Positions 6,908-16,187 are shown, numbered from the stretch's first letter. The stretch is 64,000 bases of DNA from Actinomadura violacea (GCF_017573465.1 NZ_JAGEPF010000043.1:1-64000), one strand, 5' to 3'. Notes: a model not told the origin generated them from the sequence alone. Numbers and translations: made by a program.

Positions 6908-8911
6908 CGCCGCGGCGATCGCGGCGATCATGGCGCGGGCCTTCACCATCGTCTCGGCGAACTCCTCCTCCGGGTCGGACAGCGCGACGATCGCGCCGCC
7001 CGCGTTGAACGACGCGCCGCCGGGCGCGGCGACGATCGTCCGGTTGACGACGCTGAGCTCGCACGCGCCGGTGAGCGAGAACCAGCCGAGCGCGCCGGCG
7101 TAGACGCCGCGCGCCCGCCCCTCCAGCCGGTCGATGATCTCCATCGTGCGGACCTTCGGCGCGCCGGTCATCGACCCCGGCGGGAACGCGGCGCGCACGC
7201 ACCCGACCGCCGTCACGCCGTCGCGGAGCCGGCCCTCGACCGTCGACACCAGGTGGTGGACGGGCGCGAACGACTCGACGTCGAACAGCCGCGGGACGCG
7301 CACCGAGCCGACGGCGCACACGGTGTTCAGGTCGTTGCGGACGAGGTCCACGATCATGAGGTTCTCGGCGCGGTCCTTCTCGCTGGCCGCCAGCTCGGCG
7401 CGCAGCGCCGCGTCCCGCTCGGGCGTCGCGCCGCGCGGCCGGGTGCCCTTGATCGGCTTCGACCGTACGAGCCCTTCGGCGGAGACCGTCAGGAACCGTT
7501 CCGGCGAGGCGCTGAGCACCGCGACGCCGGGGAAGGTCAGCAGCGCGCCGTACGGGACGGGGCTGACCCTGCGCAGGTGCGCGAACGTCGCGAGCGGGTC
7601 GACGGCGGTGCGGGCGGTCGCCGTGTTCGACAGGCAGATCTCGTAGGATTCCCCGTCGCGGATCTCCTGCAAGCACTCGTGGATCAGGTCGAGGTAAGCG
7701 GCCCGGTCATGGTGCAGCTCGATAGCCAGATCCGCCATATCGTCGCTGGTCAGCGGCCTGATGCGGGTGCGGGACTCCGGCGGGAGGGCGCGCACCAGCC
7801 CGGCCGTCTCCGCGAACCACCCGTCCACCTCCGGGTCGTCGTCCCGGCGGCTGAGGCGCAGCAGGTAGGACGCGCCTTCCGCGTGGTCGATGACGAGGCC
7901 GCGGTCGGCGAACACCATCGCGGCGTCCGGGGTGGGGGAGGCGTGCGCGGCGGCGCCGCCCGTCTCCGCCTTCAGCTCGTACCCGAGGTAGCCGACGTAC
8001 CCGAGGCGGAACCCGAACGGGAGATCGTCGCCGGCGGGCATTGCCCGGCGCGTCACCTCGCGGTCCAGGTAGTCGAAGAACGAGCCTGCGGCCCGCTCCG
8101 ACGCCGTCCCCTGCTTCTCCAGCCGGACGCGGCCATCGCCGACCCGGTAGGTCACCAGCTCGCCGAGCGGCCCGGCGCCGTCGCCCATCAGCGTGAACCG
8201 GGACGTCCCCTCGGCGTGCGTGCCGCTGTCCAGCCAGAACGCGCCCGGCCGCCCGTCGAAGACCGTCCGGTACGCGGCCTCGGGGTCGGGTGCCGCCGCC
8301 AGCCGGCGGACGTGCAGCCGGTACGGCCCGGCGCCGTGGTGGGCGCGCGTGAGGTCGCGGAAGTTGGCCAGCAGCTCGCGGCCCTGGCCCGTGCAGATCG
8401 ACTCGGGATGGAACTGGATGCCCCAGATCGGCGCCGACCGGTGCCGCACCCCCATCAGCACGCCGTCGTCCGTCCACGCGACGGCCTCCAGCTCGTCGGG
8501 CAGCGCCGTGACGGCCAGCGAGTGGTACCGGACGACGGGCAGCGGCGACGGCAGCCCCGCGAACAGGCCGTCCCCGCTGTGCGCGACCTGCGAGACGCGC
8601 CCGTGCACCGGTTCCGGCGCGTGCTCGACCTTGCCGCCGAGCCGGTGGCAGATGCCCTGATGCCCCAGGCACACGCCGAGCAGCGGCAGCGGCCACTCGT
8701 CGATGACGCGCGCGCCGATGCCGAGGTCGCGGTCCCGGTCGGGACGTCCCGGACCGGGCGAGATCACCACGTTGTCGAAGTCCGCGGCGGACAGCCGCGA
8801 CCAGTCGGCGTCGTTGCGGACGACCTCCGGCGGCCGCCCGTTCACCTCGCCGAGCAGCTGGTACAGGTTGAACGTGAACGAGTCGTAGTTGTCGATCAGC
8901 AGTGTCCGCAT
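6818..8911 (-). CDS. Fused aminodeoxychorismate synthase (PabA-PabB)
   Basis: A 697-residue bifunctional enzyme that makes 4-amino-4-deoxychorismate from chorismate and glutamine for folate or for p-aminobenzoate-derived metabolites. Residues 1-190 are the class I glutamine amidotransferase: LLGVCLGHQGI holds the nucleophilic cysteine and FHPES the His-Glu pair. Residues about 330-670 are the chorismate-binding domain with ENLMIVDLVRNDL and PPGSMTGAPKVRTMEIID. The PIKGTRPRG motif has the lysine typical of PabB rather than the alanine of TrpE. The tail beyond about 680 is not conserved and overlaps the 3' end of the XRE-cupin gene antisense. Folate supply versus a secondary-metabolite role cannot be decided; no antibiotic cluster is visible here. 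Confidence 0.92.
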   Translation of the reverse strand: MRTLLIDNYDSFTFNLYQLLGEVNGRPPEVVRNDADWSRLSAADFDNVVISPGPGRPDRDRDLGIGARVIDEWPLPLLGVCLGHQGICHRLGGKVEHAPEPVHGRVSQVAHSGDGLFAGLPSPLPVVRYHSLAVTALPDELEAVAWTDDGVLMGVRHRSAPIWGIQFHPESICTGQGRELLANFRDLTRAHHGAGPYRLHVRRLAAAPDPEAAYRTVFDGRPGAFWLDSGTHAEGTSRFTLMGDGAGPLGELVTYRVGDGRVRLEKQGTASERAAGSFFDYLDREVTRRAMPAGDDLPFGFRLGYVGYLGYELKAETGGAAAHASPTPDAAMVFADRGLVIDHAEGASYLLRLSRRDDDPEVDGWFAETAGLVRALPPESRTRIRPLTSDDMADLAIELHHDRAAYLDLIHECLQEIRDGESYEICLSNTATARTAVDPLATFAHLRRVSPVPYGALLTFPGVAVLSASPERFLTVSAEGLVRSKPIKGTRPRGATPERDAALRAELAASEKDRAENLMIVDLVRNDLNTVCAVGSVRVPRLFDVESFAPVHHLVSTVEGRLRDGVTAVGCVRAAFPPGSMTGAPKVRTMEIIDRLEGRARGVYAGALGWFSLTGACELSVVNRTIVAAPGGASFNAGGAIVALSDPEEEFAETMVKARAMIAAIAAASPAGGAAGRAGADVDALPLPPEQVEDLDG

Positions 8912-9016
8912 CGGCGTCCGCTCCGGGGCGTCGTCATGGATCGCCCAGGCGCACGGCTGCCGTGTCGGGCCGCTCCCCGGTGGTGCTCCACCCTAGGCGC
9001 CAGTCACGGCCCGCCC

Positions 9017-10276
9017 TCACTGTAACCGGGCGGCCGGCGGTGCCTTGACCAGCATCTCGGGGCGTCCCATGGCCAGCAGCCACGGGGGCAGGGTGAGGAC
9101 GCACAGCAGCGGCAGCAGCTTGATGTCGCCCACGACGGTCACCGCCAGGAACAGGCTCAGCCAGCCCTGCCGGGTGAGGGCGACGAGCAGGCCGAGGACC
9201 CCGGCGCCGATCGCCAGGGCCTCCGGGACCGAGTGCACCAGCCGGTTCGCGAGCAGCCCGATCGCGACCCCCGTGAACACCGCCGGGAAGATCCGTCCGC
9301 CGCGGAACCCGCACGCCGCGGCGACCAGCAGCGCGGCCGGCTTGACCAGCACGATCAGCAGCAGCCCGCCCGTCGAGTGGGACGAGACCTGCGCGGTGAG
9401 GGTCTTCATCTCGTCCAGGCCCTTGAAGAGGGTGATCCGGCCCCCGATCACGCCGAGCACCCCGAGCGCGATCCCGCCCGCCGTGATCGCGGCGACCGGG
9501 CCGGGCAGCCCGTGGAACGCGGCGTGGACGTGCGGGAGCGCGTACACCAGGACGAGGCCGAGCGCGCACGCGGCGAGCGCGATGACCGAGCCGCTGACCA
9601 GGTCGATGAGCGTGAACCGGGGGGCGGCGGGGACGTCCAGCGCCAGCACCGGCGCGGCGAGCGCGACGGTGGTGAGCGCTCCGGCGCCGGCGGCGACGAG
9701 CGGCGCGAGCAGCCGGTCCCACAGCGGTGTGTCCGCCTTCCCCATCGCCATCTCCGACAGGATGAGCGCGGCGGCGACGGGCGTGCCGAACAGGGCGCCG
9801 ATCGTCCCGGCCGCCGCGAGGCCGACCCACGCCTCGCCCGGGACCCTGGGCAGCAGGCGGGTGCCGAGCGCGAACGCCAGCGCGATGTTGACCGCGGTGA
9901 TCGGGTTCTCCGGGCCGAGGCTGACGCCGCCCGCGAGCGTGAGCACCGCCGCGAGCAGCAGGCCGGGGACGGCGAGGGCGGGGATCGGCGGCGCGACGAG
10001 GCCCTCGGTGGCCGGGTCGGGCCCGGCGCGGCCCGGGACCTTCGCCACGGTGAGCCCGACGGCGACGCCCGTGAGGACGAGGATCAGGAACGTCCACCAG
10101 GCGGGCTCGCCGCCGATGCCGAGGGCGTGCGGCAGCCGGTCCCAGGCGGCCTTCTGCAGCGCCTCGGCGAGGGTGCTCACGCCGAGCAGCAGCAGGCTCG
10201 ACACGACGCCGACGAGCAGCGCGGGCACCGCCAGGGCCAGCAGCGCGGCGGGCCTGGTCGCGGCGGAACCGGCCAC
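9017..10276 (-). CDS. ClC-family chloride channel/antiporter
   Basis: A 419-residue membrane protein with about ten hydrophobic segments. Ion-path motifs are recognisable: GVSLGPENPITA near residue 118 corresponds to the GxEGP selectivity stretch and retains the gating glutamate although the second glycine is asparagine, and GFRGGRIFPAVFTG near residue 325 corresponds to the GxFxP stretch. Expected to move chloride or a related anion across the cytoplasmic membrane. The GTG start follows GGGGGGAGGG. It stands alone between pabAB and the kinase gene, and the 190 bases upstream are probably shared promoter space with the divergent kinase. Confidence 0.88.
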   Translation of the reverse strand: MAGSAATRPAALLALAVPALLVGVVSSLLLLGVSTLAEALQKAAWDRLPHALGIGGEPAWWTFLILVLTGVAVGLTVAKVPGRAGPDPATEGLVAPPIPALAVPGLLLAAVLTLAGGVSLGPENPITAVNIALAFALGTRLLPRVPGEAWVGLAAAGTIGALFGTPVAAALILSEMAMGKADTPLWDRLLAPLVAAGAGALTTVALAAPVLALDVPAAPRFTLIDLVSGSVIALAACALGLVLVYALPHVHAAFHGLPGPVAAITAGGIALGVLGVIGGRITLFKGLDEMKTLTAQVSSHSTGGLLLIVLVKPAALLVAAACGFRGGRIFPAVFTGVAIGLLANRLVHSVPEALAIGAGVLGLLVALTRQGWLSLFLAVTVVGDIKLLPLLCVLTLPPWLLAMGRPEMLVKAPPAARLQ

Positions 10277-10469
10277 CCGCCCTCCCCCCGAGCCGACGTA
10301 TCGATCTTCCTTTCCGTACCCGCGGAGACCCGCCCGCGCGGAAACCCATGGTCAATTTCACTCGGCGTCCGCTTCGCACGGGGAGCGGCGTTCTGACACC
10401 ATCTGCCGGATGGAACACGCTTGTCTGTATGGGGCGCCCGGCGGCCGCTCCGCGGGCGCCTGCTGACCG

Positions 10470-12482
10470 ATGCGCACCGGTATGGAGCTGGCCGGCCGCT
10501 ACCGGCTGGACGCCCCCCTCGGACGGGGCGGCATGGGCGAGGTGTGGCGCGGCACCGACCTTCGGCTGCGCCGGCCGGTCGCGGTGAAGCTGCTGCCGCT
10601 GACCGCCGCCGCGAACGCGACCGCGGTGGCGCGGTTCCGCCGCGAGGCGGAGATCGCCGCCGCCCTGAACCATCCCGGCATCACCACGGTCTTCGACATC
10701 GACGAGCACCGGGACGCAGGCGAACGCCTCCTCTTCCTGGTCATGGAGCTGATGGTCGGCCGCGACCTCGCGTCCGTCCTCGCCGGCCGCCCGGAGGGGC
10801 TGCCGGTCGCGCAGGCCGCCGGGTGGGCGGCGCAGATCCTCGACGCCCTCGCGGTCGCGCACGGGCAGGGCGTCGTGCACCGCGACATCAAGCCCGCCAA
10901 CCTGTTCCTGCTGGACGGCGGCGGGCGCGTGAAGATCTGCGACTTCGGGATCGCCCGCCTCGCCGACGCCACCAAGCTCACCGCGACCGGCGGCGCCGCC
11001 GGCACCCCGCTCTACATGGCGCCCGAGCAGATCGAGGGCGGCACCGTCGACCACCGCACCGACCTGTACGCCTTCGGCTGCGTGCTGTACGAGATGCTGA
11101 CCGGCGGCACCTGGATCGACACCGGCTCCGGCATGGGCGCGATCCTCTACCAGCACCTCGGCCGGATCCCCGCGCCGCCGGGATCGGTGCGGCCCGGCAT
11201 CGCCCCCGGCCTCGACGCCCTCGTCCTGGACCTGCTGGCCAAGCGTCCCGGCGACCGCCCGGAGAACGCCGCCGCCGTCGCGCTGCGCCTGCAAACCGCC
11301 TGCGCCACTGCCCCTGCTCCGGCGCTCCCGCCTCCGGCGGCGGCTCCCGCTGCGCAAGCGGGCCTGCTCGTCCGGGAGCATGGCGTCCGCACCGTCCCGC
11401 CGCAGACCACGGCGGACGCCGCCGCCAAACGGAACCCGTCACCGGAGCCGTCGCCGCTCAGCCGCCGCAACCTGCTCATCGGCGGGTTGATCGCGACGGT
11501 CGCCATGGCCGGTGTCCCCCTCGCCCAGGCGCTCACCGACGACGGTCCCGACGGCGCGGAACCCGCGGCCCGCCGCTCCGCCGCCCCGAGGCGGATCAAC
11601 GCGGCACCCGTCGCCACGCTCCAGTGCTCGGGGAACGTCTACGTCACGGCGTTCACGCAGGACGGCAGGGCTCTGGCCACCTGCACCGGCCGGACCATCC
11701 AGCTGTGGAACCTCGACACCAGGACGGTCGCGTCCACCTATCGCGGCCCGAAGCCCGGCTCGGTCGAGACGATGGCGTTCCGCCCGCACAGCAACGTCAT
11801 CGTTCACCAGAACGCGGACACCGTGCAGCTGTGGGACACCGCCACCAACACGACCACGGCCACGATCCGCACCGGGAACTTCTGGAAGGTCGCCGCGAGC
11901 CCGGACGGCAAGACCATCGCGACCGCCGACAACGCCCCCGGCGACAGCCGCAAGGGGGACGGGCAGGCGCGGCTCTGGGACGTCGCGACCGGGCGGCTGA
12001 TCGCCGTCCTCGGCGGCCACACCGGCGTCAACGGCGTCACCGACCTGGCGTTCAGCCCGGATGGGAAGTCGCTCGCCACCAGCAGCGACGAGGTCCGGAT
12101 CTGGGACGTCGCCACGGCGGGCACCGCGTCCGCCTTCGGGGGCGGGAGGGGCAGCCTGGCGTTCAGCCCTGACGGCAAGGTCCTCGCCGTGGAGGGCGAG
12201 GCGAACACCGTCCTCCTGCGGACGCTGGAGTCCGGGCGGGTCACCCGGCTCACCGGCCACACCGGGCCCGTGACCGCGGTGGCCTACGCCCCGGACGGCT
12301 CGCTCGTCGCCACCGCGAGCGAGGACGAGACGGCGCGGATCTGGGACACCGCCACCGGCACGAGTGTCGCGACGCTCACCGGCCACCACGACTTCGTGTG
12401 GTCGGTGGCGTTCGGCCCGGACGGGAAGACGCTCGCCACCGGCGGCTGGGACCGCACGGCCCGGCTGTGGGCGATCGGCTGA
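10470..12482 (+). CDS. Membrane Ser/Thr protein kinase with WD40 sensor domain
   Basis: A 670-residue PknB-type kinase. Residues about 10-280 are the catalytic domain: GRGGMGEV (glycine loop), VAVKLL (lysine), HRDIKPANLF (catalytic loop), DFGIAR and MAPEQ (activation segment). A single membrane helix near residues 333-352 (NLLIGGLIATVAMAG) is followed by an outside part of seven WD40 repeats, with repeat ends such as IQLWNLDT, ARLWDVAT, VRIWDVAT and ARIWDTAT. The beta-propeller is a likely extracytoplasmic binding platform. The ATG lacks a ribosome site; ATG four codons later is an alternative. Confidence 0.92.
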   Translation: MRTGMELAGRYRLDAPLGRGGMGEVWRGTDLRLRRPVAVKLLPLTAAANATAVARFRREAEIAAALNHPGITTVFDIDEHRDAGERLLFLVMELMVGRDLASVLAGRPEGLPVAQAAGWAAQILDALAVAHGQGVVHRDIKPANLFLLDGGGRVKICDFGIARLADATKLTATGGAAGTPLYMAPEQIEGGTVDHRTDLYAFGCVLYEMLTGGTWIDTGSGMGAILYQHLGRIPAPPGSVRPGIAPGLDALVLDLLAKRPGDRPENAAAVALRLQTACATAPAPALPPPAAAPAAQAGLLVREHGVRTVPPQTTADAAAKRNPSPEPSPLSRRNLLIGGLIATVAMAGVPLAQALTDDGPDGAEPAARRSAAPRRINAAPVATLQCSGNVYVTAFTQDGRALATCTGRTIQLWNLDTRTVASTYRGPKPGSVETMAFRPHSNVIVHQNADTVQLWDTATNTTTATIRTGNFWKVAASPDGKTIATADNAPGDSRKGDGQARLWDVATGRLIAVLGGHTGVNGVTDLAFSPDGKSLATSSDEVRIWDVATAGTASAFGGGRGSLAFSPDGKVLAVEGEANTVLLRTLESGRVTRLTGHTGPVTAVAYAPDGSLVATASEDETARIWDTATGTSVATLTGHHDFVWSVAFGPDGKTLATGGWDRTARLWAIG

Positions 12483-12521
12483 GCCGGGGCGTGCGGTCCG
12501 CGCGCTTCCGCCGCGGCGGTC

Positions 12522-13067
12522 TCAGGCGTCGAGCGGGAGGATGTCGCCGTCCTTGAGCTTGCGGCCGGCGATGCCGTCGAAGCCGTCCCGGTCGGTGTAG
12601 CTCTCCTCGCCGATGATGCGGCCGTCCTCGCTGATGGGCCAGACGATCGCCATCCGCGTCTCGTACAGGTAGAAGGCATCGGGGTCGTCGACCTCGATGC
12701 CGAACGCGCTGAGGGTCCGGCCCGGGTACGCCATCCGCATCAGCCCGTCGGTGACCACGTGGCCGCGGTCGACGACGAGCCGGTCGATGTCGTGCTCGAG
12801 CTGCGTGGCGCCGGAGGCGACGAAGTCGCTGTAGAACCGGCGGACCTCGTCGCGGCCGCGCGGCTGCATCCCGGGCATGCCCGGCGTCCCCATGCGGTAG
12901 GCGGGGTCGTCGGTGAGGGTGTCCATCAGGCCGTCGAGATCGCCGCGGGACTCGGCCTTGGTGTGGGTGATGACGATCTCGAGGTTCCTGCGCAGGATCG
13001 GGTCGGTCTCCCGGGCCAGCCGCTCCTCGAGCGCGGCCCACGACTTCTTCGGGTCGATGACAGCCAT
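12522..13067 (-). CDS. SnoaL/NTF2-like protein
   Basis: A 181-residue protein with the cone-like NTF2/SnoaL pattern: a helical N-terminus (NLEIVITHTKAESRGDLDGLMDTL), the short TDDPAYRM segment, and RGRDEVRRFYSDFV followed by beta strands ending in IAGRKLKDGDILPLDA. The family includes polyketide cyclases and small hydrolases, but no catalytic pair can be assigned here. Its start is 41 bases from the divergent TetR-type gene, so that regulator is the likely controller (inference from arrangement). Confidence 0.72.
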   Translation of the reverse strand: MAVIDPKKSWAALEERLARETDPILRRNLEIVITHTKAESRGDLDGLMDTLTDDPAYRMGTPGMPGMQPRGRDEVRRFYSDFVASGATQLEHDIDRLVVDRGHVVTDGLMRMAYPGRTLSAFGIEVDDPDAFYLYETRMAIVWPISEDGRIIGEESYTDRDGFDGIAGRKLKDGDILPLDA

Positions 13068-13108
13068 CCCGATCTCCTTCCGGTTGTGTATGCCGTAGAC
13101 TTAGCAGG

Positions 13109-14029
13109 GTGGCCACGGAACCGTCAACGAACTCCTCTCCGGTCGTCCGGCGCGGCCGCACCGTGCGGGACGTCCTGTCGGCGGCGCTGAGCATCCTCGA
13201 CGAGGGCGGGCTGGAGGCGCTGACCATGGCCGCCACCGCCGGCCGGCTCGGCGTCACGCCGATGGCGATCTACCGGCACGTCAAGGACCGGGACGCGCTG
13301 CTCGCCGGGGTGTCCGACCTGGTCCTGGAGGCCGTGGCGGGCACCGGCCCGGCCGCCGTGCCGTGGGACGACGCCGTCGTCCTCTGGATGCGGGACGTGC
13401 GGCGCTGCATCGTCGACCACCCCTGGATCGCGCCGCTGTTCGGCACGCACGCGCGCCTCTCACCGGCCTGGGCGGCCGCCCTCGACCGGCTGCTGACCGC
13501 GCTGGAACGCGGCCCGCTGGACGACACCGCGCGCGCCGACGCGTTCGTCTGGATCGCCCGCACCACCGTCGGCGTGGCCCTCATGGAGGCCAAGGCCCCG
13601 CTCTCCGACGTGACCCACGACGTGGGGGAGTCGCTCGGCGGCTCGGTGCCGGGCGCGTCCGAACGCTGGTCCCGCATCGCCGGCCGCATGGCGGCCTACG
13701 GCGATGACGACCTGTTCGACGACCTGGTCGGCCGCACCCGGGCCCGCCTCACCGACCCGCAGCAGGCTTGTTTCATAAAACAACCCGATGAGCATGACCT
13801 GTCGGACGGCGAGTGGGTGCGCATCGCGGACCTCCTCCCGCCCGACGGCCGCGGCCCGCACTGGATCGACCACCGGGCCGTCATCGACGGCATCCGCCAT
13901 CGCGAACGCACCGGAATCCCCTGGCGGCAACTGCCCGCCCGGTACGGCCATTGGCGCACCGTCTACGGCCGCTACCGGCTATGGACGAACGACGGCACCT
14001 GGAACCGCATCACCGAAGCACTCGGATGA
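13109..14029 (+). CDS. TetR regulator fused at its C-terminus to a transposase fragment
   Basis: A 306-residue frame with two unrelated parts. Residues 1-220 are a complete TetR-family regulator: helix-turn-helix in LTMAATAGRLGVTPMAIYRHVKDRDALLAG and a TetR C-terminal domain up to about DDLVGRTRARL. From about residue 223 the sequence becomes the N-terminal half of an IS5-type transposase (DUF4096): LSDGEWVRIADLLPP, then DHRAVIDGIRHRERTGIPWRQLPARYG and WRTVYGRYRLW. The junction coincides with an AT-rich patch. The regulator may still bind DNA, but its native last residues have been replaced. GTG start at 13109; divergent from the SnoaL-like gene. Confidence 0.85.
   Translation: MATEPSTNSSPVVRRGRTVRDVLSAALSILDEGGLEALTMAATAGRLGVTPMAIYRHVKDRDALLAGVSDLVLEAVAGTGPAAVPWDDAVVLWMRDVRRCIVDHPWIAPLFGTHARLSPAWAAALDRLLTALERGPLDDTARADAFVWIARTTVGVALMEAKAPLSDVTHDVGESLGGSVPGASERWSRIAGRMAAYGDDDLFDDLVGRTRARLTDPQQACFIKQPDEHDLSDGEWVRIADLLPPDGRGPHWIDHRAVIDGIRHRERTGIPWRQLPARYGHWRTVYGRYRLWTNDGTWNRITEALG
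13768..14029 (+). mobile_element. IS5-family insertion sequence remnant
   Basis: The 3' part of the preceding frame encodes about 75 residues of a DUF4096 transposase N-terminus that stops at 14029, four bases from the lepB stop; the catalytic DDE part is absent. The junction has a short AT-rich inverted repeat (TTGTTT, four bases, AAACAA, 13768-13783), which may be the element's left end. The right end has been deleted. Confidence 0.75.
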
Positions 14030-14032
14030 CCC

Positions 14033-14944
14033 TCATCTGCGGAAACGCCGCCGCAGCCAGAAGGCCGGCGTAGCGATCAGAAACCCCAGCGCGAACGGCG
14101 TCGCGGGCGCGAGCCCACCCGCCGCCTGCGTGAATGTATGCGGGATCGGCAGCGTCTTCACGCGATTGAACGGCCACACCACCACGAAAGCCCGGCCGAT
14201 GACCCGGTCCTCCGGAATGGCGCCCCCGCCCGGGTCCTCCTGGTGCGCGCGCGAATCCGCGGACAGCGCCCGGTGGTCGCCCATCACCCACAGCGTCCCC
14301 GGCTTCACCGTCACGTCGAATTTCTGGTCGGACGGCTTGTTCTGCTCGTGGGTGCCCGGATCGGTGTAGAGGTACGACCGCTCGTCCAGCGCGACCCCGT
14401 TGACCGTCACGCGGCCCTGCGCGTCGCAGCATTTCACCCGGTCGCCGGGAACGGCGATGACCCGCTTGATGTAGTCCTTCTCGCCCGGCGCCACGCCGAA
14501 CGCGCCGCCCACCCACCGGAAGAACCGCGTCACCGGGTTCTTGGGCTTGGTGTACGTGACCTCGGGGTCCCAGGAGTCCATTCCGTTGAACACCACGATG
14601 TCGCCGCGCTTGATGTCCCGCGTATGGTAGACGATCTTGTTGACGAGGACCCGGTCGCCGATCTCCAGGGTGTTCTGCATGGACCCCGACGGAATGTAGA
14701 AGGCCTGCACCACGAAGCTCTTCACCACCAGGGCGAGGACCACCGCGACCACGATCAGGACCGGCAGCTCCTTCCAGAAGGAGCCCTTCTTCTTTTTCTT
14801 CTTCCCGGCCGGTTCTTCGCCTTCGGCCCGTTCCTCGTCCGCTCCGCCGGACGGCCGCTCCGAGGTCTCCTCCTCCGGCTCCGCCGGCCCGGACGCGTCC
14901 AGGTCCTCCTCGCGTGGTGCCGCGCCGTCAGAGCTGGAATGCAT
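14033..14944 (-). CDS. Type I signal peptidase
   Basis: A 303-residue S26 serine peptidase that removes signal peptides on the outer face of the membrane. After an acidic, lysine-ended cytoplasmic tail (residues 1-55) there is one membrane helix (LPVLIVVAVVLALVVKSFVV). The catalytic serine is in IPSGSM and the general-base lysine in YIKRVIAVPGD; MGDHRALSADSR is the third conserved box. A C-terminal hydrophobic helix may be a second anchor. I chose the ATG at 14944 because GGAGAG precedes it. Start of the gene faces a TetR gene; the end abuts the IS remnant. Confidence 0.93.
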   Translation of the reverse strand: MHSSSDGAAPREEDLDASGPAEPEEETSERPSGGADEERAEGEEPAGKKKKKKGSFWKELPVLIVVAVVLALVVKSFVVQAFYIPSGSMQNTLEIGDRVLVNKIVYHTRDIKRGDIVVFNGMDSWDPEVTYTKPKNPVTRFFRWVGGAFGVAPGEKDYIKRVIAVPGDRVKCCDAQGRVTVNGVALDERSYLYTDPGTHEQNKPSDQKFDVTVKPGTLWVMGDHRALSADSRAHQEDPGGGAIPEDRVIGRAFVVVWPFNRVKTLPIPHTFTQAAGGLAPATPFALGFLIATPAFWLRRRFRR

Positions 14945-15050
14945 GTCTCTCCGATCCCCTCGGGCTGCCGTCCCCAGGCGGGATCCTACTGTCGCGCCGG
15001 CCCCCGCGACCGTCCCGGCGCCCAACGGTGCGGCGCCGTCCACCACTGGC

Positions 15051-15088
15051 CGCCAGTGACTGGCGCTACTTGACGCCAGTCACTGACG
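15051..15088. promoter_or_regulatory. Twin palindromic operator upstream of TetR gene
   Basis: Two near-identical 15-bp inverted repeats, CGCCAGTGACTGGCG at 15051-15065 and CGCCAGTCACTGACG at 15074-15088, are 23 bases apart (about two helical turns). They lie in the divergent gap between lepB and the TetR gene, ending 20 bases before the TetR start. This is the arrangement expected of an autoregulatory TetR operator bound by two dimers (inference). Confidence 0.6.
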
Positions 15089-15107
15089 CATGCGATACCC
15101 TCGGCGG

Positions 15108-15662
15108 GTGCCACGGAGCGGAGCAGAAGCACGCCGCCGCCTTCGCCAGGCGGCCCTGGAGCTGTACCGGGAACGCGGGTTCGACCGGACGACCACCGCC
15201 GAGATCGCCGCCCGGGCCGGCGTCAACGAGCGCACCTTCTTCCGGCACTTCCCCGACAAGCGCGAAGTGCTCTTCGACGGCGAAGCCGACCTGCGCGCCG
15301 CCCTCACCTCCGCGGTCGCCGAGGCCACCGACGGCCTGCCACCGCTGGAGATCCTCCTGCACGCCTGCCAGAAGGCCGGCCGCATCCTCGAAGAGAACCG
15401 CCCCTTCTCCGAACCGCGCCTAGAGATCATCGCCGCCACTCCGACGCTCCGCGAACGCGAACTGGCCAAGGCCGCGGCCCTGACCGACGCCATAGCCGAA
15501 GCCCTCCGGCAGCGCGGCGTCCCCGACCCCCAGGCCGCCCTCGCCGCCCAGATCGGCTGGGCCGCGTTCCACCAAGCAGCCCAAGCCTGGCTCGACGACC
15601 CGTCACACCCCCTTAACACCCACCTCCAGCGAACCTTCGCCGCCCTCCACACCCTCACCTGA
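15108..15662 (+). CDS. TetR-family transcriptional regulator
   Basis: A 184-residue regulator. The N-terminal helix-turn-helix (FDRTTTAEIAARAGVNERTFFRHFPDKREVLFDGE) is followed by an all-helical ligand domain without a recognisable specificity. I prefer the GTG at 15108, giving a VPRSGAEARRRL start, over the ATG at 15090 because the latter would run through the operator-like palindrome. The next gene starts three bases after its stop, so a methyltransferase was probably co-expressed with it. Confidence 0.85.
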   Translation: MPRSGAEARRRLRQAALELYRERGFDRTTTAEIAARAGVNERTFFRHFPDKREVLFDGEADLRAALTSAVAEATDGLPPLEILLHACQKAGRILEENRPFSEPRLEIIAATPTLRERELAKAAALTDAIAEALRQRGVPDPQAALAAQIGWAAFHQAAQAWLDDPSHPLNTHLQRTFAALHTLT

Positions 15663-15664
15663 CC

Positions 15665-16183
15665 GTGGACGACTGGCTGGCCGACACCCGGACCTCCTAC
15701 GACCGCGTCGCCGCCGCCTACGCCGACCAGGTGCGCGGAGCGGCCGCCGGCCACCCCTACCTCCGCGCGGCACTTTCCCTGTTCGCCGCCAGCGCGCGCG
15801 CCGCCGGCGATGGCCCAGTGGCAGACGTCGGCTGCGGCCCCGGCCACATCACCGCCCACCTGCACGACCTCGGCGTCGACGCCTTCGGCATCGACCTCTC
15901 CACCACGATGATCGACCTGGCCCGCCGCGAACACCCACGACTGCGGTTCGAGGTCGGCTCCATGACCTCCCTGGACGTCCCGGACGGCTCCCTGACCGGC
16001 CTGCTCGCGTGGCAGTCCCTGATCCACGTCCCCGACGACGAGGTCCCGGCCGTCCTCGCGCACTGCGCCCCGGCGCACCACTGCAGCTCCTCTTCCACGT
16101 CGGCGACGAGATCCAGCTCGGCGACCACGCACGCCTCCCCCCACCGCCCGGAACTTCGCGCCTACGCACTGCCCTGGAGTTGA
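15665..16183 (+). pseudogene. Frameshifted, truncated class I SAM methyltransferase
   Basis: The first 140 residues are a normal methyltransferase start: DVGCGPGHITAHL is the SAM-binding motif I, FGIDLS the acidic loop, and LIHVPDDEVPAVLAH the motif near the end of the core. After VLAH the frame turns into a serine-rich stretch. The expected continuation (RPGAPLQLLFHVGDEIQLGD) is found in another forward frame around 16055-16115, so a frameshift occurred near 16070. That continuation is also short and lacks the usual C-terminal lid, which suggests a deletion as well. GTG start three bases after the TetR stop. Confidence 0.72.
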
Positions 16184-16187
16184 AGCC

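Noticed and set aside
6818..8911. Anthranilate synthase (TrpEG fusion)
   Set aside because: The PIKGT motif has lysine, which marks PabB; TrpE has alanine there.
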